IMG/VR virus record: IMGVR_UViG_3300035698_020123
Coordinates: 1-29,560 of that record
Strand: one strand, 5' to 3'
DNA length: 29,560 nt
Origin: a virus
The notes under the pieces were generated by a model. The model made no database searches. It saw only the letters and a list, made by a program, of their open reading frames with translations, and was not told where the DNA came from. Position numbers and translations under genes: made by a program. Shown in pieces: positions 5,115 through 9,982 of the stretch; positions within the stretch are counted from its first letter, which is position 1; each line of letters starts with the position of its first letter.

Positions 5115-5248
5115 AAGGATGAGACAATATCTAGCAATCATTTTATGATATTATCTCTTAGCTATAGAAAGCCAAATCCTTTGCTTCTACCTTGACTGCT
5201 TAAGCTACTACACCCTTACGGGTGGGCGGGATTCGAACCCACATCCTT
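5115..5248 (-). ncRNA. tRNA-mimicking RNA, candidate Y RNA (YrlA-like)
   Basis: Read on the minus strand, AAGGATG and CATCCTT at the two ends pair. Inside, in order: a canonical T-arm (GTGGG-TTCGAAT-CCCGC); an acceptor-like stem CACCC/GGGTG sealed by a GUAA (GNRA) tetraloop; a D-arm-like segment with GCTT/AAGC and AGGTAG; a short AAAG/CTTT hairpin; and an 11-bp hairpin (GAGATAATATC with GATATTGTCTC). The last contains a U-G pair that would be A-C on the other strand, supporting minus-strand transcription. A normal tRNA would have acceptor-5', D, anticodon, T order; here the order is permuted and the acceptor end is closed. Bacterial Y RNAs of the YrlA type, reported near Ro60 genes in bacteria and phages, have such a domain. 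No Ro60 gene is in this window. A tRNA-derived attachment site is the alternative. Confidence 0.5.
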
Positions 5249-5278
5249 ATTAATTACTATTAATATTTATATGTTTAG

Positions 5279-5572
5279 TTAATAACAATAATATTCTATA
5301 TAGCTATCGTTTTCGGCTTGTTTGCTCATCTTTTGTAGAATAAATAAAATATTTTTTTTACTTTCATCTTGTTTGACTTTTATATCCCCAGACTTAATAT
5401 TTTTAATTAAATTATTTATACTATCTTCTTGTATTGTTATTAAGCCACCACCATTGTTGTCTAATTGTTCAGTATCAACTAGATTATAGTAAATAGTTTC
5501 ATTATTCCAAAGATTAAAAGTTGGACTTTCTTCAGTCTTAATCTCTTTTAGTTTATATGCTCTTACACTCAT
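5279..5572 (-). CDS. Hypothetical protein
   Basis: The product is 97 aa and acidic: MSVRAYKLKEIKTEESPTFN, then LDNNGGGLITIQEDSINNLI and a helical end with a tyrosine-rich tail (IEYYCY). There is no membrane segment and no known motif. Its 54-bp upstream region is identical in most positions to that of the gene at 6338-6544, so the two share control. The tRNA-mimic RNA follows about 30 bases after its stop. Confidence 0.7.
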   Translation of the reverse strand: MSVRAYKLKEIKTEESPTFNLWNNETIYYNLVDTEQLDNNGGGLITIQEDSINNLIKNIKSGDIKVKQDESKKNILFILQKMSKQAENDSYIEYYCY

Positions 5573-5623
5573 ATATTTTTTACTTAGTTATTAATTTTCG
5601 GGCTATATCAAGAGTATTTAAAC
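5570..5623 (-). promoter_or_regulatory. Leader II, copy 1
   Basis: This is about 50 bp upstream of the gene at 5279-5572 and is almost identical to copy 2 (6542-6595). The core on the minus strand is AAATACTCTTGATATAGCCC followed by GAAAA. Two more divergent copies occur at 6883-6906 and 7397-7422. It may be a phage-specific promoter or a 5' UTR control element. Confidence 0.6.
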
Positions 5624-5647
5624 ACTCTAAAAGGTAAATACTAGGCA
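5623..5647 (-). repeat. Cassette 1, 3' complementary element
   Basis: Identical to 4803-4827. It lies just downstream of the gene at 5661-6242 and is complementary to that gene's leader at 6261-6285 (24 of 25 positions). Confidence 0.65.
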
Positions 5648-5660
5648 AAGTTAATTAATA

Positions 5661-6242
5661 TTATACTAAATATTCTTCTAAATTCTCATCTTTAAATTCT
5701 TTTGGTAAACCATCTCTTATATTTTCAATGTTATAAAACCCACTGCAATAATCTTGCAATTCTCCGTCTTCATCATAAACATTGACGGCATAAATTTCAC
5801 CATCTGTCCATTGATTATATAATTCTAGTTCTTGCTCTATTGTAGTCTCAAAGTCTTTTGGCGCTAGTCCAAATTCTTTTTGAGTTTTGTCCGTAATAAT
5901 ATAAAAGCCATTATTACTATAATCAAAGCCGTTCTTTTCCCCTAAACTATATTTTACACCGCTATGCTCATATTTTGATATGGGAAAAATTGCGATTACC
6001 TTCTCTTCTTGTGTTTCATTTATTTCTGCTGTTATGGCCTCTATATGTTCTTTTAGATTTTTAGCAATTTCACCATTGTTTTTAATTATCTCTTGCATTA
6101 TTTCGTGTTGGTCGGGACTATTATAATTCTTATCAACTGTTATAAAATATCCTAAATTACTATCTTCTCTCGGGCTAGTAGCAAAGTCATCTATAAATAT
6201 CTCTAGTCGTGGCTTTTCTACTTCTTGTTTATATGTTTTCAT
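5661..6242 (-). CDS. Conserved phage hypothetical protein
   Basis: The product is 193 aa, acidic and soluble. The N-terminal segment RLEIFIDDFATSPREDSNLG with FITVDKNYNSPDQ resembles a conserved phage and plasmid protein with an SPRE-x-DNLG signature and an H-x-x-Y-x-LGD-like follow-up; its function is not known to me. The C-terminal half has EFGLAPKDFETTIEQELELY and a beta-rich end (GEIYAVNVYDEDGELQDYCSGFY). The ATG at 6242 follows GGAGACAAATTTT. The gene is alone in its cassette between complementary elements. Confidence 0.8.
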   Translation of the reverse strand: MKTYKQEVEKPRLEIFIDDFATSPREDSNLGYFITVDKNYNSPDQHEIMQEIIKNNGEIAKNLKEHIEAITAEINETQEEKVIAIFPISKYEHSGVKYSLGEKNGFDYSNNGFYIITDKTQKEFGLAPKDFETTIEQELELYNQWTDGEIYAVNVYDEDGELQDYCSGFYNIENIRDGLPKEFKDENLEEYLV

Positions 6243-6260
6243 AAAATTTGTCTCCGTTTG

Positions 6261-6285
6261 TGCCTAGTATTTACTTTTTAAAGTG
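6261..6285 (-). repeat. Cassette 1, 5' leader element
   Basis: This is the leader of the gene at 5661-6242. It is complementary to 5623-5647 and differs from the cassette 2 leader at one position. Confidence 0.65.
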
Positions 6286-6337
6286 CTAACTAATTTACTC
6301 ATTACTAGGCTACCAAGTAGTCCAGTGTATCAATAAG

Positions 6338-6544
6338 CTAATCACAAATATCAAATTCAATAATATCAAATTCAATATCATCCATTTTTATCTTTTCATT
6401 ACATTTGGCACAAATTACTTTTTCAAAGCCGTCTGTTTCTCCGCTTTTTACTGCTAGTTTGCCAGTCTCTAAATCTAGCGTTCCACTGTTCCAGATAGTT
6501 TCTTTTACAAAGAATTCATTTGAGCCACATTTACATCTTGTCAT
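6338..6544 (-). CDS. Small zinc-ribbon protein
   Basis: The product is 68 aa. CKCG near residue 4 and CAKC near residue 46 give a two-knuckle zinc ribbon; the segment between is beta-rich (LDLETGKLAVKSGETDGFEK). The C-terminus is acidic and repetitive (IEFDIIEFDI). Such stand-alone ribbons often bind nucleic acid or RNA polymerase, but nothing here decides that. The start at 6544 is set by the leader II copy shared with the gene at 5279. Confidence 0.75.
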   Translation of the reverse strand: MTRCKCGSNEFFVKETIWNSGTLDLETGKLAVKSGETDGFEKVICAKCNEKIKMDDIEFDIIEFDICD

Positions 6545-6595
6545 ATATTTTTTACTTAGTTATTAATTTTCGGGCTATATCAAGAGTATTTAAAC
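6542..6595 (-). promoter_or_regulatory. Leader II, copy 2
   Basis: Nearly identical to 5570-5623 and placed at the same distance from the ATG of the gene at 6338-6544. A diverged version of the cassette 3' element (about 6594-6630) follows on its right. Confidence 0.6.
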
Positions 6596-6624
6596 CTCTA
6601 TAAAAGGGAGACGAGCAAAGTTAA

Positions 6625-6717
6625 TTAATTAAGGTTTGTAAGTTTATATTCTCCACTGTCTATTTTCTTTTGTGTTTCAGGTTTTGTTTCTTCTAAAAAT
6701 CTATTTCTATTTATAGT
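6625..6717 (-). pseudogene. Possible gene remnant without a start codon
   Basis: An open minus-strand frame of 30 codons reads RNRFLEETKPETQKK, then IDSGEYKLTNLN. It looks protein-like but has no ATG, GTG or TTG. Its left part follows directly on the promoter at 6715-6743, so it may be a gene truncated at its 5' end, or chance. Confidence 0.25.
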
Positions 6718-6743
6718 TTAGCATAGCAAAATCATTTTGTCAA
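6715..6743 (-). promoter_or_regulatory. Sigma-70-type promoter, minus strand
   Basis: On the minus strand TTGACA (6743-6738) is followed after 17 bp by TAAACT (6720-6715), with a TGc extension before the -10. It would drive the minus-strand genes from 6544 leftward. Confidence 0.75.
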
Positions 6744-6882
6744 GTCGGTTTTATTTTCCAATTTGTTTCAGGAATTATTTGCTACTTTTATATTAATAAT
6801 TAGGTTCTTATTTATACTCTAGCTTTATAGCTAACTTTAGCCAAGGGTATAGCGTTAGAAAAAATGTTAATAACCTAATTTT

Positions 6883-6906
6883 TTTTCGGCTATATCAAAA
6901 GTATTT
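6883..6906 (-). promoter_or_regulatory. Leader II, copy 3
   Basis: Minus-strand AAATACTTTTGATATAGCCG followed by an A-run. No gene with a good start follows within 100 bases, so the copy suggests a promoter rather than a UTR feature. The stretch 6718-7014 otherwise holds A/T-rich DNA and no supported gene. Confidence 0.45.
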
Positions 6907-7014
6907 TTGTCCCCTAATAAGCAGATAGAGAGAACCAATTATAAGTAATATAAAATTAAATATAATTTTGTCCGTTTCTCTGGTTTTATGGAAGTTAATA
7001 ACTAAAACAAGAAT

Positions 7015-7161
7015 ATGGCAGGTTCAAAAACAAAAACAAGCCTTCGCGGCCGCGACGCAGAAACCGGTGAGTTTACGACCGTCAAAGAAGCTCGAAAAAA
7101 CTCATGTGTTCTCTCTATTTGGCTATTAAAGGGCTTTTTCTTAAAAAAGGGCTTGATATAA
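7015..7161 (+). CDS. Small protein, probably truncated
   Basis: The product is 48 aa. The first half, KTSLRGRDAETGEFTTVKEA, matches from memory a small-protein family with an R-D-A-x-T-G-x-F signature, found in phages and plasmids, in which a P-x-T-T-V-E tail usually follows. Here the tail is replaced by CVLSIWLLKGFFLKKGLI. The replacement begins where GTTCTCTCTAT (7109-7119) forms an inverted repeat with ATAGAGAGAAC (6927-6937). Codons 9-20 are unusually GC-rich (CGCGGCCGCGACGC) for this genome. It may be a recently acquired and broken gene. It runs opposite to its neighbours. Confidence 0.5.
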   Translation: MAGSKTKTSLRGRDAETGEFTTVKEARKNSCVLSIWLLKGFFLKKGLI

Positions 7162-7229
7162 AGCGTTTTAAGCGTTTTTATAAAAGGCTCGTGAGTGTTA
7201 TATCCTATTTTTTAAGGGGTTTTAGTTGA

Positions 7230-7364
7230 TTAAAAGCCTTTTTTTAATATTTCGTTTAGTCTTTTATATTTTTTAGGGTAGTTCATAAACCAAGTTGGGT
7301 CTATTTCTTTTTCAATCTCTGTTGGTTCTTTTTTTTGTTCTTTATTCTTATTTACTGTTTTCAT
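7230..7364 (-). CDS. Small hypothetical protein
   Basis: The product is 44 aa: MKTVNKNKEQKKEPTEIEKE then IDPTWFMNYPKKYKRLNEIL. It is lysine-rich with a hydrophobic centre (TWFMNYP). The ATG at 7364 follows the leader II copy at 7397-7422 in the same arrangement as the genes at 5279 and 6338, which is the main evidence that it is real. The function is unknown. Confidence 0.55.
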   Translation of the reverse strand: MKTVNKNKEQKKEPTEIEKEIDPTWFMNYPKKYKRLNEILKKGF

Positions 7365-7396
7365 AGTTGTTAGTTAATTTTTAGTAGTTGTTTGCT

Positions 7397-7422
7397 TTTT
7401 TCGGGCTATATTGAAAGTATTT
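7397..7422 (-). promoter_or_regulatory. Leader II, copy 4
   Basis: Minus-strand AAATACTTTCAATATAGCCC and then GAAAA, 33 bases upstream of the ATG at 7364. TTCTCTCTCTAT lies about 20 bases further upstream, and a similar CT-rich block precedes copy 3. Confidence 0.5.
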
Positions 7423-7543
7423 ATTCCTTTTGACATAGAGAGAGAATAACCTTTGTGTTCTTACTGATTGCGTTTATTGATTGTTAGGCTTATATTTAGT
7501 TATTTATAATCTTTTATTATAGCTTACTTGCTATTTTATATTA

Positions 7544-7639
7544 GCTTACTTGCTGTTTTGTTGTGATTGACTTATATAATCTTTTATTATGGCTTACTTG
7601 CTGTTTTGTTGTGATTGACTTATATAATCTTTTATTATG
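7544..7639. repeat. Two perfect 48-bp tandem repeats
   Basis: The unit 7544-7591 is repeated exactly at 7592-7639, and a decayed third copy lies at about 7503-7543. Each unit contains GTGATTGACTTATATAATC and GCTTACTTGCTG. Iterated sequence in a gene-poor stretch near DnaA boxes suggests iterons of an origin. The stretch 7423-7685 holds nothing else that I can support. Confidence 0.8.
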
Positions 7640-7685
7640 GGAGAATGGGTGGTGGAGAGGTCTCCCCCCTCCTAACCCCCTCCCC

Positions 7686-7787
7686 CTACTCAAACATTTC
7701 CAGTATTTCCTCTAGCGTTATCCCTACCCTCATCTTCCTTCCCAAAGCAGTTTGAGCAAAATTACCATTAAACAATATATCATTCAT
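7686..7787 (-). CDS. Possible 33-aa protein
   Basis: Short ORF: MNDILFNGNFAQTALGRK then MRVGITLEEILEMFE. The composition is protein-like and it lies 9 bases after another small ORF in the direction of the promoter at 8086-8114. No Shine-Dalgarno is visible and the family is unknown, so the call is weak. Confidence 0.35.
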   Translation of the reverse strand: MNDILFNGNFAQTALGRKMRVGITLEEILEMFE

Positions 7788-7796
7788 ATCTATTAC

Positions 7797-7877
7797 TTAA
7801 TTGATAATAAAAGCACCCTCACAAGCTACACACTGCCGTACCTGCCGATTATCTTCAAAATAGGTATAATCTTCCAC
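7797..7877 (-). CDS. Possible continuation of the gene at 7826, in the -1 frame
   Basis: A frame open from 7901 reads WQKDFVEDYTYFEDNRQVRQ, then CVACEGAFIIN. A GTG at 7877, with AAAAGG five bases before it, could start a 26-aa protein. Alternatively the frame continues the 47-aa ORF at 7826-7969 after a -1 slip at AAAA, giving about 57 aa. The CVAC pair and acidic face look genuine. Confidence 0.35.
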   Translation of the reverse strand: MEDYTYFEDNRQVRQCVACEGAFIIN

Positions 7878-7969
7878 AAAATCCTTTTGCCACGCTTAGA
7901 AAAGCGTTTAAGGACTAAGTAGCCTACAACTATCTCTTTTCTGTTGTTTAATTTAATATGTTTAATCAT
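7826..7969 (-). CDS. Small basic protein, first gene after the early promoter
   Basis: The product is 47 aa: MIKHIKLNNRKEIVVGYLVL then KRFSKRGKRILWKIIPILKI. It is strongly basic. The ATG at 7969 is about 110 bases downstream of the consensus minus-strand promoter at 8086-8114, so it would be the first early gene. Its end overlaps another frame that looks more protein-like (7797-7901), so the true product may arise by frameshift at GGCAAAAGG. Function unknown. Confidence 0.45.
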   Translation of the reverse strand: MIKHIKLNNRKEIVVGYLVLKRFSKRGKRILWKIIPILKIIGRYGSV

Positions 7970-8085
7970 ATGGTTATTATTAGTAGTTCAGGCAAAAGGC
8001 TTTTTGATATATATCTTCCGATATACTTACTATTCTATTATTAAAGCCTTTTACCCAAATAGAAGTTTTCCACCTCATCACATTC

Positions 8086-8114
8086 AGTATACATCAGTGA
8101 CTAGGATTTGTCAA
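8086..8114 (-). promoter_or_regulatory. Consensus sigma-70 promoter, minus strand
   Basis: On the minus strand TTGACA (8114-8109), 17 bp, TATACT (8091-8086). This is the rightmost minus-strand promoter seen and probably starts early leftward transcription. Confidence 0.8.
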
Positions 8115-8152
8115 TGGCTTTTATTTCCCCATTGGTTAGTCAATTACTGAAG

Positions 8153-8161
8153 TTGTCCACA
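8153..8161 (+). promoter_or_regulatory. DnaA-box-like site
   Basis: TTGTCCACA, one of four such sites in 8153-8616, all in the same orientation. Confidence 0.45.
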
Positions 8162-8355
8162 GGTACAGTCAAGAATCAGAGAATCACATTTTTGACATTG
8201 AGGTGGGTAGCACAAGGTAGGTCGCTTGAGTTGGTGTCGCTTGTTGTTTATCTATATATAGCTCACATACAAAAGGTGGGGGGTTCAGAATCGCAATCCA
8301 AAAATAGAGGGGGAGGTATATATGTATATTATTGTTAAGTCCCCCACCCCAAGAC

Positions 8356-8441
8356 ACCCCTCTCCTAATTTCCTCCACCCCTCTCCTAATTTCCTCCACC
8401 CCCTCTACCAAACCTACCCACATTCTCCCCAAACCTACCCA
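8356..8441. repeat. C-rich repeats with 21-bp period
   Basis: A 21-bp unit (8356-8376) is repeated exactly at 8377-8397. CCAAACCTACCCA then occurs at 8408-8420 and again 21 bp later. The minus strand here is a run of GGGG and GGAGG tracts that could form G-quadruplexes. GGTGGGGG at about 8275 can pair with CCCCCACC at 8341. The whole stretch 8162-8530 has no supported gene. Confidence 0.7.
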
Positions 8442-8530
8442 TATAGTACTTTCTAAAAAACACTACCAAAATATCTCTTTTATTAAGCCTGGGGGGCCTT
8501 TTCTTTACCTACCCCCTTCTTTTACACAAT

Positions 8531-8539
8531 TTATCCACA
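8531..8539 (+). promoter_or_regulatory. DnaA box
   Basis: TTATCCACA, a perfect match to the DnaA-box consensus, in A/T-rich DNA (8540-8590) that could serve as an unwinding region. Confidence 0.5.
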
Positions 8540-8595
8540 AATTAATAAAATAATATCTTATTTAAAATTTAACTAATATTAGTATATTATTGTAG

Positions 8596-8616
8596 TTGTC
8601 CACAGGGTTATCCACA
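8596..8616 (+). promoter_or_regulatory. DnaA-box pair upstream of the late promoter
   Basis: TTGTCCACA (8596-8604) and TTATCCACA (8608-8616) lie in the same orientation 12 bp apart, 20 bp before the -35 of the promoter at 8637. This is the same arrangement as at 1290-1346. Confidence 0.6.
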
Positions 8617-8636
8617 GGACTGTGTATAAGTAGCAC

Positions 8637-8664
8637 TTGACTTTATTTCCAGATATGCTATAAT
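8637..8664 (+). promoter_or_regulatory. Extended -10 sigma-70 promoter for the late region
   Basis: TTGACT (8637-8642), 16 bp, TGC-TATAAT with the hexamer at 8659-8664. The string AGATATG precedes the -10 as at the promoter at 1341. It lies about 50 bp before the terS gene. Confidence 0.8.
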
Positions 8665-8716
8665 GAAATCAAATGGGAAATGAAATCTACTTATTAGTCC
8701 CAAAAAAAATATTAAT

Positions 8717-9169
8717 ATGGCTAAAATTACAGATAGAGAACTAGCGTTTTGTGAAGAATATGTAGCTAATGGATATAAGCAAAAAGCTGCTTATTTAAAA
8801 TCGTTTGAGACTGAGAATGAAAATTCAGCTAGTGTTTCTGCTCATCGCCTTTTAAGGAAGGTTGAGGTAATTGAGAAGATCAAAGAGATTGAGGGGAACT
8901 ATAGAATAATTGGTATGGCATTGGGAGTGGATAGGAAATTCATCATGCAGAAATTAAAGGATATGATGTCTGCAACTAAGGAATTAGATATGAAACCTGA
9001 TAATACCGCAATAAACAATGCAATTAACACCTGGGCAAAGCTCACAGGTGAATTTGAGGCTGAGAAAAAAGCAATTACAATTGACGATAGTAGTGAGTTA
9101 AAGAATCCAGATAAAATGACTCCTGAAGAAGTAGCAGAAGAAAAAAAGAAAATATTGAAAGAATTATAA
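8717..9169 (+). CDS. terS: Terminase small subunit
   Basis: The product is 150 aa. The N-terminal helix-turn-helix region ITDRELAFCEEYVANGYKQK, then AAYLKSF and SAHRLLRKVEVIEKIKE, matches the Terminase_2 type small subunit (L-T-x-K-x-x-x-F-x-x-E-Y then A-A, then L-x-N-x-x-V). It recognises the packaging site and loads the large subunit. The C-terminus is acidic and lysine-rich (MTPEEVAEEKKK), as usual. It is the first late gene after the promoter at 8637, and packaging and head genes follow. The ATG is preceded by A/T-rich sequence only. Confidence 0.8.
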   Translation: MAKITDRELAFCEEYVANGYKQKAAYLKSFETENENSASVSAHRLLRKVEVIEKIKEIEGNYRIIGMALGVDRKFIMQKLKDMMSATKELDMKPDNTAINNAINTWAKLTGEFEAEKKAITIDDSSELKNPDKMTPEEVAEEKKKILKEL

Positions 9170-9171
9170 CG

Positions 9172-9328
9172 TATTCTAGGGGCAATATAACTGACTTACA
9201 CATGTTCTTTTTTAAGACAAAAGTGAGTACGGCGCAATAAAAGTCCCATCCAGTTTTTCGTTTTTGCTGATTAACTATAAAACGATATACCCGAAAGGAT
9301 GAACATTTTTATATTGCGCCTAGAGTAT
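9172..9328 (+). ncRNA. Structured intergenic RNA with two competing pairings
   Basis: The arms 9172-9189 and 9311-9328 flank a structured core; an 18-position stem forms with one G-G mismatch and one T-G. Inside are ACTTAC/GTGAGT (9194/9223), TGTTCTT/AAGACA, and CATCC/GGATG (9247/9297) enclosing CGTTTT/AAAACG (9259/9279). Two wobble pairs exist only on the plus strand, the direction of the flanking genes. GGCGCAATA at 9231-9239 is also a perfect 9-bp complement of TATTGCGCC at 9312-9320, so the right arm can pair with either partner. It fills the gap between terS and the M23 lipoprotein. It may be a switch, a packaging-related RNA or a relic of a mobile element; none is proven. Confidence 0.6.
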
Positions 9329-9416
9329 GAATCTTAAGTTCTTATGAATCCGCTGTAGAAAAAAGATGTGTTTTTAAAAAGCAATCTGCAAGATATTATA
9401 GGATCTGAGGAATTTT

Positions 9417-9968
9417 ATTAAATCTGTTATCTTTTTTTTGGTCTTAGCTTTCTTTGTTTTAGGATGCTTATTACCAGAAGAACAAATAGAACAAAATAAT
9501 GGTTTTTTAGCTGTTACTGTTCTTAAACGACAGGAAATAAAAGCAGTTCAACCTACTGGTGGATTGAAAGAAATAGAGAAGTATGTCATTCCTGATACCA
9601 ATTATCCCGCTTGGGACATAATCCTGCCTTTGGTCTCCCCAAGAATTACCCAAAATTACCACACATATCATTATGGAATTGATCTTGTTTCTGATTTTAA
9701 TACTAGCATGTTTGCTGTTTATGAGGGAGTAGTGATTGAAGCTGGTTGGCAGAGTGGATATGGGAATAGAATTGAGATAGATCATGGCAATGGATTTGTT
9801 ACTACCTACTCGCACTTATCTAAATTTAATATTATTAAAGGAGATGAAGTTCACACGGGGGATATCATCGGGACCATTGGCTCTACTGGAAACTCAACTG
9901 GCCCCCATTTACATTTTGAAATAATTTATAACAAAATAAAAATAAATCCCAAATTGTATCTAAACTAA
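9417..9968 (+). CDS. M23-family metallopeptidase lipoprotein
   Basis: The product is about 183 aa. The N-terminus KSVIFFLVLAFFVLGC is a lipoprotein signal with a V-L-G-C lipobox. The C-terminal half is an M23 (LytM) domain: HYGIDL (zinc His and Asp), TTYSHL and GPHLHFE (H-x-H), with all zinc ligands present. These enzymes cleave peptidoglycan cross-bridges. No ATG fits: the TTG at 9438 would cut the positive charge from the signal, while ATT at 9417 has AGG at a 6-base spacing. CTG at 9405 is another option. Its place between packaging genes, apart from the lysis cassette, is unusual. Confidence 0.8.
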   Translation: MKSVIFFLVLAFFVLGCLLPEEQIEQNNGFLAVTVLKRQEIKAVQPTGGLKEIEKYVIPDTNYPAWDIILPLVSPRITQNYHTYHYGIDLVSDFNTSMFAVYEGVVIEAGWQSGYGNRIEIDHGNGFVTTYSHLSKFNIIKGDEVHTGDIIGTIGSTGNSTGPHLHFEIIYNKIKINPKLYLN

Positions 9969-9982
9969 AAAAGGAGTATACT

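Noticed and set aside
5225-5250. attP site made from a tRNA 3' end
   Set aside because: It remains possible, but no integrase is in the window and the downstream D-arm-like and covarying hairpin parts are better explained by a tRNA-mimic RNA.
5170-5260. Ordinary tRNA gene on the minus strand
   Set aside because: The T-arm is perfect, but no acceptor 5' strand, D-arm or anticodon arm lies upstream of it. Those parts follow it in permuted order and the acceptor is sealed by a tetraloop with no CCA.
7051-7068. NotI-like GCGGCCGC as a cloning artefact
   Set aside because: It lies in frame within a recognisable protein segment and no vector sequence surrounds it.
7503-7640. CRISPR array
   Set aside because: The 48-bp units abut directly with no spacers.
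7944-8338. Plus-strand ORFs at 7944-8150 and 8108-8338
   Set aside because: They cross a consensus minus-strand promoter and a minus-strand small gene, have no start signals and no protein-like pattern.
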